Assembly: GCA_902464405.1 (NCBI GenBank)
Contig: CABQJD010000004.1
Coordinates: 62,001-126,000 of the forward strand
Reading direction: 5' to 3'
DNA length: 64,000 bases
From: an uncultured Actinomycetaceae bacterium
GTDB lineage: Bacteria; Actinomycetota; Actinomycetes; Actinomycetales; Actinomycetaceae
The position numbers were made by a program, and so were the translations under genes. The number at the start of each line of letters is the position of its first letter. Positions within the stretch are counted from its first letter, which is position 1. Shown in pieces: positions 37,132 to 47,072 of this stretch. A model generated the notes under the pieces. That model ran no database searches. It saw only the letters and a program-made list of their open reading frames with translations, and was not told the DNA's origin.

Positions 37132-39291
37132 TCAAAGAGCTTTATTGATAACCTCCACAAGCGAGCGATAACGATCATTGGTACGAATGGCATCAGAGAA
37201 TACGACTTCTCCCTCAGGATCGCATAGCGGCACTCGCCAGTTCGGATATTCTTGATCAGTACCAGGCTGATTTTGAGTATTTCGCTCCCCCACAGCATCG
37301 GTGAGTGAAACTCCTACCAAACGGCTTGGTGTACGGCAGATATACGCATGTAGAGCCTCAATAATTTCTTGCTCACACGGCTCATCTCCTACTAATTGAT
37401 GCTCGCGCAGGCGTTCCATCACTTGATAACGCTCATGTGCAGCAGCGGCACGAACCTGATCTTCAGGCTCAGTGAGCAGCCCAAGCTCCGCGCGCAGCGT
37501 CACATGATCTTCATGCCAATAACCTAATGCTGGCGGAAGATCATGCGTATCGACTGTTGCAAGCACATCTTCACGATAACTGCTTGGCTCTATAGGCCAG
37601 CCATCTGATTGCTTTTCAAACCAAAAAACGCTTGTGCCATATACTCCGCGCGCATGAAGCACATCTCGAATCCACGGATCAACTGTACCTAGATCTTCTC
37701 CGATCACGACTACACCCGCCCGCTGCGCTTCGAGCAAAAGAACTCCAAGCATCGCCTCATGGTTGAAATATACATAAGTACCATCAATAGGACGATTACC
37801 TTGCGGAATCCAGTAAAGGCGGAAGAGACCCATCACATGATCGATTCTCAACGCGCCAGCATGCCGAGCAATCGTACGAACCATATCCCTCAATGGTGCA
37901 TATTCCAGCTCTTCTAGAGCTGCAGGATTCCATGGCGGCTGGCTCCAGTTCTGCCCCTGCTGATTATAGAAATCCGGTGGAGCACCAACTTGCATACCAT
38001 GCGCGAATGCGTGTGCCTGCGTCCACACATCTGCACCGTGCGGGTGCACGCCAACTGCCAAATCATGGCAAATACCAAATTTCATTCCAGATTGAAGAGC
38101 AGCGCTCTGTGCCGCTTCGAGCTGTTCGTCGATCACCCATTGAAGCCAAGCCCAAAAGTCGATACGGTCTGCAAGAGCTTCACGCTCTTCATCGATATCT
38201 GGTGAGCCTAGAGGCATAAGACCGCTCGAGAGTAAACCGCCATTCTTTTCTTGTAGCGCACACCAGAGTGCGAAATTTTCCAGACCCACGCCTTCTTGTT
38301 TGCGAAACTCGGCGAAATCCTGCTCACGCTGTGCACTTCGTTTCTGCGCAAACACGATTTCGAGAGCGCGACGCTTAATATCCCATACAGCTGCCCTATC
38401 GATAAGATCGCTCGTAGATGAAGCAGCTTTGAGCCCCATACTCAGCTCTGCCAGCTCAGCGCGTTGCGATTCGGATAAGCTCTGCCATTCGTCAATATTT
38501 TCTGGTCGGATATAGATCGGATTAAAAAATCTTCTGCTCACAGGAAGATAGGGTGAGGGCTGCATATGCCCCACAGGCTCCCCTGCATGCACGGGGTTGA
38601 TGAGAAGAAAATCTGCACCGTCGTCACCAAAAGTTTTAGCCATTATGCGAAGATCTTCTGTATCGCCTAATCCCCACGACTGGGCAGAGCGTACAGAATA
38701 CAATTGAGCCATCATTCCCCAAGAACGACTATCGTACAGTCGAGAATTATCCAGACTCTGAGGAGTGACGATAAGGCTAGATTTCGCCGTCACCACCTGA
38801 GAACTCTCTGGCGGCATCACTCGGACATGAATCGCGTGGTACCCCGTAGGCAAGCCTGCTGGGATGGAAAAACGAGCCTGCCCCGTTAAGACACCATTAA
38901 TATCCCTCGGCTGCGTAAAATCTTCAAGCTGCGAAAGGTCTCGGCGCTCGGATTCAGCTTCCATCTCAATCCATATCTCGAGACTCGAACCGTGCGGAAC
39001 GTGCACAAGAATTTCTCCACCGTGAGCATCTGTGACCACAGTGCATTGCGGCAGTATGCGATACCACTCACGATTAATTCGCCTGTCTATTTCATCGTTC
39101 ACAGATTGAGCAGAGGAGACGTCTGCTCCCATAGCTCCAAGAACTTTTGAGAGCGTATCATCTGACGCTTCGTGATAGGTTCCGTTTACTTCCCAGTATT
39201 CGTGAGCGACGCCATAGGCATCTGCAAGAGCGACGAGCTGAGATCGAGTGGGAAGTTCCAGATATGGGGTATTAGTATCCAAGGTAGGCAT
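37132..39291 (-). CDS. malQ: 4-alpha-glucanotransferase (GH77)
   Basis: The 719-residue enzyme disproportionates malto-oligosaccharides. The nucleophile region is ALRIDHVMGLFRLYWIP, the acid/base is in VVIGEDLGTVDPWI, and the transition-state Asp is in TVDTHDLPP. A long N-terminal part (about 170 residues), with helical and beta-rich segments before the barrel, is usual in actinobacterial MalQ. No other maltose or glycogen gene is in the window, so its pathway role here rests on the family alone. Divergent from tesB. Confidence 0.95.
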   Translation of the reverse strand: MPTLDTNTPYLELPTRSQLVALADAYGVAHEYWEVNGTYHEASDDTLSKVLGAMGADVSSAQSVNDEIDRRINREWYRILPQCTVVTDAHGGEILVHVPHGSSLEIWIEMEAESERRDLSQLEDFTQPRDINGVLTGQARFSIPAGLPTGYHAIHVRVMPPESSQVVTAKSSLIVTPQSLDNSRLYDSRSWGMMAQLYSVRSAQSWGLGDTEDLRIMAKTFGDDGADFLLINPVHAGEPVGHMQPSPYLPVSRRFFNPIYIRPENIDEWQSLSESQRAELAELSMGLKAASSTSDLIDRAAVWDIKRRALEIVFAQKRSAQREQDFAEFRKQEGVGLENFALWCALQEKNGGLLSSGLMPLGSPDIDEEREALADRIDFWAWLQWVIDEQLEAAQSAALQSGMKFGICHDLAVGVHPHGADVWTQAHAFAHGMQVGAPPDFYNQQGQNWSQPPWNPAALEELEYAPLRDMVRTIARHAGALRIDHVMGLFRLYWIPQGNRPIDGTYVYFNHEAMLGVLLLEAQRAGVVVIGEDLGTVDPWIRDVLHARGVYGTSVFWFEKQSDGWPIEPSSYREDVLATVDTHDLPPALGYWHEDHVTLRAELGLLTEPEDQVRAAAAHERYQVMERLREHQLVGDEPCEQEIIEALHAYICRTPSRLVGVSLTDAVGERNTQNQPGTDQEYPNWRVPLCDPEGEVVFSDAIRTNDRYRSLVEVINKAL

Positions 39292-39355
39292 ACACTTCTC
39301 CTAGGTAGTATTGACATTGTTAATATTAGCGAAGTAATCGTTTGAGAGGATAACT

Positions 39356-40255
39356 ATGGCTGATTACCTTCCAATACCCATGACGGATAAAGAGCCTCTC
39401 GGCACGGTGCTCAACACTCTGCGCATGAAAATTCTTGGAGATAATCTCTTTGAAGGGTCTAATCTACGCCAGTTTTCAAATCGTGTATATGGTGGGCAGG
39501 TATTTGCGCAAGCAGTTGTGGCAGCAGGCGCTACTTTTAGTGACGATGTGAACGGACGTTTGATTCATTCAATTAACGCTGGATTTCAACGCCCTGGCGC
39601 TATGGAGATTCCTACCCGTATTGAAGTTGAAGACGTACTCGACGGTCGCTCGTTTTCCACACGCAGGATCCTCGCTTCGCAAAATGGGCAGACGATATTC
39701 TCAGCTCGCGCATCGTTCCAAGAGCGACAATCCGGGGTGGAGCACATGGCTGAAATGCCAAGTGCTCCGCATCCTGAATCATTGCCTTCATCAGTTGATT
39801 TTTTTGCGTCATTAAATTTACCAGATGCACGCAGAATGAATAGCACTAATGCAGTTGATATGCGGCACGTAGGCGGCCCCATCTGGATTCATCCTGCTTC
39901 GGAACCTTGCGAACACACGCTCATATGGTTTAGGCTTCGATCTCCTATGCCCGAAGAATCAAGCCAGCTCATTCACCGAGCGATGCTGGCGTACGCCACC
40001 GATCAATTTATGCTTGAACCTATTATGAGAGCGCATGGCATGTATTGGCTGAGTAAAAATATCCGTGTCGCCACGCTCGATCACGCAATCTGGTGGCATC
40101 GAGACGTCGATATGAGCCACTGGATTCTAGCTGATCTCTCGTCTCCTTCTGCCCAAGGTGGGCGAGGTCTATCGATTGCTCGTTTCTTCCAAGACGGAAT
40201 CCACATTGCAACGATGGCGCAGGAAGGTATGGTTCGGCTTCGTGACCAATCCTAA
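39356..40255 (+). CDS. tesB: Acyl-CoA thioesterase II (TesB-like)
   Basis: The 299-residue double hotdog protein has FSNRVYGGQVFAQAVVAAG in the N-terminal domain and ARASFQERQSGVEH before the second. The C-terminal half includes DHAIWWHRDVDMSHWILADL and GRGLSIARFFQDGIHIATMAQEG, matching TesB/Acot8. It hydrolyses medium and long acyl-CoA esters. AGAGGA precedes the ATG. Expected partner is the acyl-CoA ligase at 13201, though not linked. A 303-bp stretch without genes follows. Confidence 0.92.
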   Translation: MADYLPIPMTDKEPLGTVLNTLRMKILGDNLFEGSNLRQFSNRVYGGQVFAQAVVAAGATFSDDVNGRLIHSINAGFQRPGAMEIPTRIEVEDVLDGRSFSTRRILASQNGQTIFSARASFQERQSGVEHMAEMPSAPHPESLPSSVDFFASLNLPDARRMNSTNAVDMRHVGGPIWIHPASEPCEHTLIWFRLRSPMPEESSQLIHRAMLAYATDQFMLEPIMRAHGMYWLSKNIRVATLDHAIWWHRDVDMSHWILADLSSPSAQGGRGLSIARFFQDGIHIATMAQEGMVRLRDQS

Positions 40256-40558
40256 CTACCACAGATATAGCCTGAGTCACGCAGTGGAAGAGACGTAGCC
40301 AGTACAAGACGTAGCCAAATACTTAAAATATGCCTACCATCACAACATATAGGCATAAGCACAGGCAAACTGCACACTCCGCTCCATGCTAGACAAGAGC
40401 ATAGCTCACACGCATACAGCGCATTACTCTGCAGAAAAAGATCAGCGAAGTCGCTTGTGACGATAGATTCACGCACATCGCGTTAAAAGCGCAACAGTAT
40501 TGACTGTATCATATACGCCTACCTAAGAGCTTCTGCAGTTCCGCTGCTTCGCTATCCC
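40256..40558. other. 303-bp intergenic region between convergent genes
   Basis: It lies between the tesB stop and the stop of a minus-strand small membrane gene. I see no clear terminator stem, repeat or coding frame. The 74-codon minus-strand frame over 40252-40476 overlaps tesB's end and has no family features. Confidence 0.4.
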
Positions 40559-40756
40559 CTACTGCTCGTATTGCTTGCGATATTCGTCGCGCTCTTCATC
40601 ACTAAGCATATATTGGCGAACTGGAGCCTCAAGATCTTGCACTTCAGGCGAACGCCATTTCACGATCATCCAGATAATCCCCGTGAGTACAGCAAGAGTG
40701 AGGAGCACTCCTGCTGCCACAACGAGCATCGAGAAAAAATTGTAGAAACTGCTCAT
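40559..40756 (-). CDS. Small single-helix membrane protein, function unknown
   Basis: From ATG 40756 the product is 65 residues (MSSFYNFFSMLVVAAG...). It has one membrane helix (residues about 8-32, ending IIWMIVKW) and a charged cytoplasmic tail with many Glu, Arg and Tyr (SDEERDEYRKQYEQ). I do not recognise a named family. It begins 17 nt after the ettA stop on the same strand, which suggests cotranscription. An earlier in-frame ATG (40777) overlaps ettA. Confidence 0.65.
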   Translation of the reverse strand: MSSFYNFFSMLVVAAGVLLTLAVLTGIIWMIVKWRSPEVQDLEAPVRQYMLSDEERDEYRKQYEQ

Positions 40757-40773
40757 ATAAGCTCCTAGCTGTA

Positions 40774-42456
40774 TCAATCCCGAGTAAGTTTACGATATGT
40801 GGCAGCACTCTGGCGCAGAGCATCAGGCCCGAGACGATCCACTTTATTTTTCTCGTAGCTCTCAAAGTTGCCTTCAAACCAGTACCAGTTGTATGGCTCT
40901 TCCTCTGTACCCTCCCATGCGAGAATATGAGTGGCCACACGGTCAAGGAACCAACGATCGTGAGTAATCACTACAGCACAGCCAGGGAATTGCAACAAAG
41001 CATTTTCCAGTGATCCGAGAGTTTCCACGTCGAGATCGTTCGTCGGTTCGTCGAGCAAAATCAAGTTGCCGCCCTGCTTGAGCGTGAGTGCAAGGTTGAG
41101 ACGATTTCGCTCACCGCCAGAGAGCACACCTGCCAGCTTCTGCTGATCTGCACCTTTGAAACCAAAAGCCGATACATATGCTCGAGATGGCATTTCAACT
41201 TTACCCACCTGAATAAAATCAAGCCCATCACTTACAACTTCCCAGACATTTTTTTCTGGATCGATCCCTGCACGGTTCTGATCCACATAGGAAAGCTGCA
41301 CTGTCTCACCAATTTTCAATTCGCCCGAATCGAGCGGCTCCAAACCAACAATCGTCTTGAAGAGAGTAGTTTTACCCACACCGTTTGGCCCGATAATACC
41401 CACGATACCGTTGCGCGGAAGAGAGAAAGAAAGATCTTTAATCAGCGTACGCTCATCGAAGCCTTTACAAATGTTCTTCGCTTCCAATACCACGTTTCCA
41501 AGGCGAGGCCCTGGCGGAATTTGGATCTCATCAAAATCGAGTTTGCGCGTGCGCTCAGCTTCCGCCGCCATTTCTTCGTAGCGCGCTAAGCGAGCCTTGC
41601 TTTTTGCTTGGCGCCCTTTAGCTGAAGATCGAACCCATTCAAGCTCTTCTTTCAAACGCTTTTGCAGCTTGGCGTCTTTCTTCCCCTGCACCTGCAAACG
41701 TTCTTCTTTCTTCTGCAGATACGTTGAATAATTACCTTCATAAGGATACAGATGCCCGCGATCTACTTCTGCGATCCATTGAGCAACATGATCCAGGAAA
41801 TAGCGATCGTGAGTGACGGCAATGACTGCGCCTTCATAACGCGCCAAATGCTGCTCAAGCCATTCAACCGATTCTGCATCTAAATGGTTCGTCGGCTCGT
41901 CAAGAAGCAATAGATCAGGAGCTTCGAGAAGCAAACGGCATAGAGCAACACGGCGGCGTTCACCGCCAGAAAGCACACTCACTGGCATATCTCCCGGCGG
42001 GCAGCGCAAAGCATCCATTGCTTGTGCGAGCTGAGAATCCAAATCCCACGCATTCGCAGCGTCAATATCTGTCTGCAACTTACCCATCTCATCCATCAGG
42101 GCATCAAAATCCGCATCTGGATCAGCCATTTCGATGCCAATCTGATTAAAACGATCTATTTTTGCAAACATATCCGCGGCAGCGAGCTTCACATTTTCAA
42201 GAACGGTCTTATCTTCATCCAGAGCAGGCTCCTGCATGAGGATACCCACGGAATACCCTGGCGTGAGGCGTGCTTCCCCATTTGAAGGCTCATCAATGCC
42301 AGCCATAATCTTCAAAATTGTTGATTTACCAGCACCATTTGGCCCAACCATACCGATTTTGGCACCTGGGAAAAACGCCATCGTCACATCGTCAAGAATG
42401 ATCTTATCGCCAACCTTCTTGCGCGCACGCACCATAGAGTAAATGTAATCCGCCAC
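40774..42456 (-). CDS. ettA: Energy-dependent translational throttle protein EttA (ABC-F)
   Basis: The 560-residue protein has two ABC domains: Walker A GPNGAGKST and GPNGVGKTT, signatures LSGGERRRVALCRLL and LSGGERNRLNL, Walker B LLLLDEPTNHLD and LILLDEPTNDLD. Between them, a Lys/Arg-rich coiled linker (about residues 245-300) is the P-site tRNA interaction motif. EttA gates the first translation step according to ATP/ADP ratio. The frame reaches 42522, but EttA proteins begin at (M)ADYIYSM; here a GTG (42456) matches that position and has AGAAG upstream. Confidence 0.95.
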   Translation of the reverse strand: MADYIYSMVRARKKVGDKIILDDVTMAFFPGAKIGMVGPNGAGKSTILKIMAGIDEPSNGEARLTPGYSVGILMQEPALDEDKTVLENVKLAAADMFAKIDRFNQIGIEMADPDADFDALMDEMGKLQTDIDAANAWDLDSQLAQAMDALRCPPGDMPVSVLSGGERRRVALCRLLLEAPDLLLLDEPTNHLDAESVEWLEQHLARYEGAVIAVTHDRYFLDHVAQWIAEVDRGHLYPYEGNYSTYLQKKEERLQVQGKKDAKLQKRLKEELEWVRSSAKGRQAKSKARLARYEEMAAEAERTRKLDFDEIQIPPGPRLGNVVLEAKNICKGFDERTLIKDLSFSLPRNGIVGIIGPNGVGKTTLFKTIVGLEPLDSGELKIGETVQLSYVDQNRAGIDPEKNVWEVVSDGLDFIQVGKVEMPSRAYVSAFGFKGADQQKLAGVLSGGERNRLNLALTLKQGGNLILLDEPTNDLDVETLGSLENALLQFPGCAVVITHDRWFLDRVATHILAWEGTEEEPYNWYWFEGNFESYEKNKVDRLGPDALRQSAATYRKLTRD

Positions 42457-42581
42457 GTTTATCTTCTGCTTTCCTGTATGAAAGTGCGCCGAGCATGCAC
42501 CCCGCGCATAATGTATGTCCACCTCCTAGCCTATCGAGAATCGGAGCATTGCAAAAGTTTCATCAAGGTTCTGTACGGATT

Positions 42582-43181
42582 TCACATACCCACAGAAACA
42601 AGTTCATCTACTCTTTTTTCCAAATCCTTCTCAAAGTTCGTATTTTGTTGAGAAGAATCATTTTCTACAGTTTCCGATGCCAGCGTTTGCGACATATCAC
42701 TATCCACTGCATATGCACACAACGAATCTGCCCACGATACACTACCCTTCACTTCGCTTTCCTTGTGAATATCTGAGGCACTTTCTCGCATATAAGACGA
42801 TGGCTTCGCGTAAGTTGCCACCATATTATTAAGATCAATTGCCACAGAATCGGCAATAATTTGCTGACTCGTACGCTCAATTCCGTCTTTATCCGTGTAA
42901 TGCTTTGCCATAAATCTACCTCGAATAAGCAATGGCGCCCCTTTATGCACGCTAATCCCAACGTTATGAGCAAGTGCCCCAAAACATCGCACTGAATACC
43001 AAGTAGTCTGCCCGTCTTCAAACTTATTAGTGTGGCGATTGTAGTTTCGAGCTGTCACACCAACACTAACCATCGCCGAAGATATCTGCGTATCTTTGCC
43101 AGTTTCCGAATCTCGATGCCGATACATCGTAGGATCGCTTCCAGCCCAACCACGAACCGCAATAATCGTATCGTTTGCCAT
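42582..43181 (-). CDS. ssb: Single-stranded DNA-binding protein (second type, no acidic tip)
   Basis: The 199-residue protein has an OB-fold N-terminus (DTIIAVRGWAGSDPTMYRH, TWYSVRCFGALAHNVGISV, HKGAPLLIRGRF). Unlike the main bacterial SSB it lacks the DDDIPF-type C-terminal tip that docks repair proteins; it ends RVDELVSVGM. It is more like the SsbB paralogues of actinobacteria. AAGGAGG with a 5-nt spacer precedes ATG 43181. Its own promoter is probably in the 43182-43545 region. Since replication SSB usually lies with rpsF/rpsR, this stand-alone gene is likely a second copy. Confidence 0.92.
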   Translation of the reverse strand: MANDTIIAVRGWAGSDPTMYRHRDSETGKDTQISSAMVSVGVTARNYNRHTNKFEDGQTTWYSVRCFGALAHNVGISVHKGAPLLIRGRFMAKHYTDKDGIERTSQQIIADSVAIDLNNMVATYAKPSSYMRESASDIHKESEVKGSVSWADSLCAYAVDSDMSQTLASETVENDSSQQNTNFEKDLEKRVDELVSVGM

Positions 43182-43545
43182 GTATTCCTCCTTAGTTTTC
43201 ACCGTTTCCGGTGCCCGTAGGAATACTGTGCCAAAATCGGCTCGTATACGCTGAAGGTATATTTATTTGTGGATATTCACGGAGTATAAAAGCCATGTGG
43301 ACAACACGCTCACTTGCCTACTGGCTTTTACAGACCAAGATTGACGCACCCTATTCGCATATCAAACTCCTACACACAATATTTGCACGTAGTAGCCGTG
43401 CACTCGCCGCGCAGTAGAACCACACTCGCATATAGACAGCACTCACATATAGACAGTACTCACACATAGCCGCGTTTACACAGCTACAGCTCTACTGCGC
43501 TACAAAGTTATACACTACCAAGCAGATAACTACGGGCGCTCTGCC
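43182..43545. other. 364-bp intergenic region with a short tandem repeat
   Basis: It lies between the ssb start and the stop of a GTPase gene on the same strand. A 17-bp unit ACTCRCATATAGACAGY occurs at 43424-43440 and 43441-43457 with a partial third copy to about 43469. No coding frame or terminator stem is convincing. Confidence 0.55.
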
Positions 43546-45042
43546 CTATTCTTCATCTGCCCGAGCACCCATAAGCAGTGTGCGCGCAGCCTTATGCCGC
43601 TTCACAATTGCTTCTACGCTAGGGATAAGAGCGCGAGAAAGAGTATCAGCAACTGCAGCACTCACGGAATTTTCATAGCTACGAGCTGCAGCAATACGCG
43701 CCTTGCAGATAGCTGCACGTGCACGCATCTGCCCGATCCACATCACCAGTATCCCAACTAATGCAAGCACACAGCCACTAGGCAAAAGCAGTGGCAGATA
43801 TGCGCCTACAAGCTCATGCAGCCAAATCCACGGCGCAATTCCAGCGATAATCAGGCACACTCCACACACAGCCAGCACACCACCGATCACATGCTGCACC
43901 CATGGTAAACGTTGGCAAACCCTAGGAACTGGCACACTCGCAAGCGCACGAGAAATTCGCTTTCTGAGCGAATCTGCACTCAAAATTTCTCGCTCAATCC
44001 CAGCCTGCCATATAGGCGGCACTCCAGCAATTGCGTGCGTCACCCACATATCACGCAGTGCCACACTCAACGTCGGAGCTGGAGCTTGCGGAGCCATCGT
44101 CTCTTGAGAAACTCCTTCCTCAATAGCTTTCGCAACAGTGCGAACTCCTGAAGCTTCCACAACAGTAGCAGCAAGTTTGTGCACGTAACCATCGTGCACG
44201 TCTACTTCAAAATCCCCTACTTGCGAACCTAGTAGCTCTGCCACGGAATCAAGCTGCGCACCAGCCGTTGCATGCCAAAGAGTACGATCCGTCGTCATCT
44301 GCGTGAGCGCTGCAGCAAGCGATTCCATCCCTTCTCCGTAAAGTGCACTGGTAGCATAGACAGGTACATCGCCAAAACCTAGTTCCTCAAGATTTGCACG
44401 CACATGAGCTATCAGCGCTTCGCGCTCAGTATGCGTCACAGTATCGATACGATTGATTACTACCGCAAGAGTATGTGCATCTCGCGCGTGCATATGCATA
44501 TTTTCGTGACGCCGACCCAAGGTAATTAGAGAGCTATATACCGAAAGATCAGCATATTTTTGAGGGTCAAGCACCCATAAAATCACATCAACCATAGGTA
44601 TCAACGTGGATACTGTGCCTGAATGAGTGATATCCACAGAATCGTAATCTGGAGTATCTAAAAGCACGAGAGCATCATGAGTTTCAGCTCCTATTGTGAG
44701 CAGCGATTCATGCTGAATACGATTGTGCGGCGAAACGGCAAGCACATCGAGTAGCTCCGAGGAATCTCCTCCCCATGTACATGCCATAATCTCATTGGTG
44801 GTTGGGCGTATCTCGCTCACTTCAGCAAAATGCAAACTGGTAAGACGGTTGAAAAGAGTTGATTTACCCGATCCAGTGCCGCCAATAAGGGCGGTGACGA
44901 CGAAGCCGTCCCCCACGCGCATTCGTTCGTATGCAAGATGCAGATCTTCTTTCGCCCGCTCAGCGATCACAGGCGAAAAATACTCTCCACCTGCAGCAAC
45001 AGCCTGTTGAAGCTGCGTGAGCCTCAATTGCACATCCGCCAC
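43546..45042 (-). CDS. Dynamin-like GTPase with membrane segments (second of a pair)
   Basis: The 498-residue product has P-loop GGTGSGKSTLFNRL (about residue 53), switch-II DTPDYDSVDI and G4 NRID in VVINRIDTVTH. Two hydrophobic helices lie in the C-terminal half (IGGVLAVCGVCLIIAGIAPW and LPLLLPSGCVLALVGILVMW). It therefore looks like a membrane-associated GTPase, perhaps related to the bacterial dynamin or YfjP-type groups. Its GTG start overlaps the stop of the upstream GTPase (TAGTG), so the two are coupled and may form a heteromer. The cellular role is not known from sequence. Confidence 0.82.
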   Translation of the reverse strand: MADVQLRLTQLQQAVAAGGEYFSPVIAERAKEDLHLAYERMRVGDGFVVTALIGGTGSGKSTLFNRLTSLHFAEVSEIRPTTNEIMACTWGGDSSELLDVLAVSPHNRIQHESLLTIGAETHDALVLLDTPDYDSVDITHSGTVSTLIPMVDVILWVLDPQKYADLSVYSSLITLGRRHENMHMHARDAHTLAVVINRIDTVTHTEREALIAHVRANLEELGFGDVPVYATSALYGEGMESLAAALTQMTTDRTLWHATAGAQLDSVAELLGSQVGDFEVDVHDGYVHKLAATVVEASGVRTVAKAIEEGVSQETMAPQAPAPTLSVALRDMWVTHAIAGVPPIWQAGIEREILSADSLRKRISRALASVPVPRVCQRLPWVQHVIGGVLAVCGVCLIIAGIAPWIWLHELVGAYLPLLLPSGCVLALVGILVMWIGQMRARAAICKARIAAARSYENSVSAAVADTLSRALIPSVEAIVKRHKAARTLLMGARADEE

Positions 45043-46883
45043 TACACGTCACTTCCTTCCACCGCACACACAAAATCTTCAACTACACGGCGTAAAACCG
45101 CACAATCTGCAAGCTTCACACGGAAAACGCGGTTCGTATATGTACCCACCAGCTGATCGAATCCTTCACGCACACAGCTAGTTAAAGCTTCTCGTACCTT
45201 GCGGACGGGAGTTTCGATATCGAATTTTCTCGTTATCTCCATTGCACCTGGCACTCCAGCAGCCGCAATACCTAATAGGTACGCCCAGCCTTCTTCTCCC
45301 AACCACGGATTATTCGATATATCGCGCGCTGCACGCATGAGCTTTTCTCGCCATGCCGTCAGCGAAGTTTCAGCGAACGCGGCAATGCCACGATCAGAGT
45401 GCGATTTCTCTATATTCTGATCAAGCTTTCTAAAACCGCGATTCCAAGCTGTTTCAATATTGATGCACGCCGTCGTCATTCCTTGCATAATCGCCATTTT
45501 CATACCAGCAGAAATACTTTCAAAAAGTGCTTCAAGCTGTGCATCACGCTGACGTTGCTTGCACAGATTTTTTTTACTTAGATTCTGTTTGCATACACTC
45601 AGATCAGCTAATTTTCCATCGCCTGCACTGAGCATATCCCACAGCACGCTTGGAGCTCCCTGCCCAAAGCGTCCCATACGAATATTCGTTGCAAGTTTAT
45701 CAAAAGGAGCAGCAGCTCCTTCCTCTGCCTGGTCAGTTAAATCAACAATCTCGTTGCGCAGTTCATCTAAAGCATCGGAAATCATATCCGTATCCGCAAT
45801 AAAATCTGCAAGAGCCTGAGATTTCTGAGCCGCATAGGAATGCCGCGAGCGATCGTCACCTAAGCTCTCAAACCACTGCACAATTTTGCTAAGATCTGAG
45901 TTTACCTGCAGTTTCATTGGGGAACTCTGGATCATCCCTGCGTGACGCCGCCTGCGCGATCTGCGACGCAGAGTAGATATTTCTTCTTTGCTCTGATCAT
46001 CAGCGCTCGATTCAGTGCGAGGTTTAGCATGAGCAGCAGATACGCCATCACGCTCCAAAACGAAAGAAGACGCCATATCGTTTCTCACCACTCGCGCATG
46101 CCTGCCTCGAATCATCTTCGATGGCATAGAGATAGTGCTCGAATCCGGAAACTCTCCATTATTGCGCTCACAGAGCGAAAAAAGTGGGAAATCTTCTAAA
46201 CCAGCTAATGCCCATAAGCGCTGAAATTCTCGCACAGAATCCCCATCGGAATTTTCAGGAATTCTATTGAGTACCCCAGCTATCTGCACTCCACGCTCTT
46301 GCAAACGAGCTAGAATGTCCCAAGCGGCAGCGTCTCCATAGCGATATACAGTTGTCACGAAAATAACGGCATCGCACATATCAAGCACTTTCAGCGCTTG
46401 ACGATAAAGCTTCGGATGCCCCCAATCGAAAGCTGGCGTATCCACAAGAGCAATCCCTGAAAAAGATTGATCATTGACGTCAATACGCATATCTTCAATC
46501 GTGCATCGAGCTTCAAACAGCGCAGAATTACTTGGGTGAACCACGGCAACAGGAGCAAGCGTACTAGGACGAAGCACCGAAGACTCGATATAATCGCTGC
46601 CCGTGAGGAAGCGAGCCACATAAGATTTACCTACACCAGAAGAACCGACAATGCCCACAATGGAAAGATGCCGCGCAGAGACAACACCGATATTTTGCTC
46701 AGCTTTAAAACTTTGTACGAAGGAAACTGCCCGCTCACGAGCACGTTCAATATGAGTAGCACTCGCAATATCTGCAGAAACAGAGACGGAGTTGAGAGCT
46801 TCCAGAACACGATCTGCTTTGCGAATAAGAACTCTGCGCGGGCGGCGCACACACAATTCTTCTACAGGCTTACGAGTTCTCAT
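45042..46883 (-). CDS. Dynamin-like GTPase (first of a pair)
   Basis: The 613-residue product from ATG 46883 has P-loop GSSGVGKSYVARFL, DTPAFDWG (G3), and NRIP where G4 would read NKxD. That substitution may change nucleotide choice. A basic linker (residues about 280-320, SRRRRH) precedes a long helical C-terminal region with no clear membrane helix. It directly precedes, and is translationally coupled to, the second GTPase. A frame open to 46922 offers another ATG, but neither start has a clear ribosome site; CAGAAT 7 nt before 46883 could be a leaderless -10. Confidence 0.78.
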   Translation of the reverse strand: MRTRKPVEELCVRRPRRVLIRKADRVLEALNSVSVSADIASATHIERARERAVSFVQSFKAEQNIGVVSARHLSIVGIVGSSGVGKSYVARFLTGSDYIESSVLRPSTLAPVAVVHPSNSALFEARCTIEDMRIDVNDQSFSGIALVDTPAFDWGHPKLYRQALKVLDMCDAVIFVTTVYRYGDAAAWDILARLQERGVQIAGVLNRIPENSDGDSVREFQRLWALAGLEDFPLFSLCERNNGEFPDSSTISMPSKMIRGRHARVVRNDMASSFVLERDGVSAAHAKPRTESSADDQSKEEISTLRRRSRRRRHAGMIQSSPMKLQVNSDLSKIVQWFESLGDDRSRHSYAAQKSQALADFIADTDMISDALDELRNEIVDLTDQAEEGAAAPFDKLATNIRMGRFGQGAPSVLWDMLSAGDGKLADLSVCKQNLSKKNLCKQRQRDAQLEALFESISAGMKMAIMQGMTTACINIETAWNRGFRKLDQNIEKSHSDRGIAAFAETSLTAWREKLMRAARDISNNPWLGEEGWAYLLGIAAAGVPGAMEITRKFDIETPVRKVREALTSCVREGFDQLVGTYTNRVFRVKLADCAVLRRVVEDFVCAVEGSDV

Positions 46884-46998
46884 ATCCTCTATTCTGGCAA
46901 AAAATGGCACATAATGCGGCATTTATTTATCTTGATTGGGCGAAATCATATCAACACAGGTAAATTATTTAGTGGCACTGCGCAGCAGAGCCAGATAT

Positions 46999-47071
46999 GC
47001 CTCCATAGCTCAATGGATAGAGCAACGGCCTTCTAATCCGTAGGTTGTGGGTTCGAGTCCCGCTGGGGGCG
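46999..47071 (+). tRNA. tRNA-Arg (anticodon TCT)
   Basis: The acceptor GCCTCCA pairs with TGGGGGC, the anticodon loop is CTTCTAA, and the T arm is GTGGGTTCGAGTCCCGC. The discriminator base is at 47071. CCA is not encoded, since ATG of the next gene begins at 47073. Confidence 0.94.
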
Positions 47072-47072
47072 C

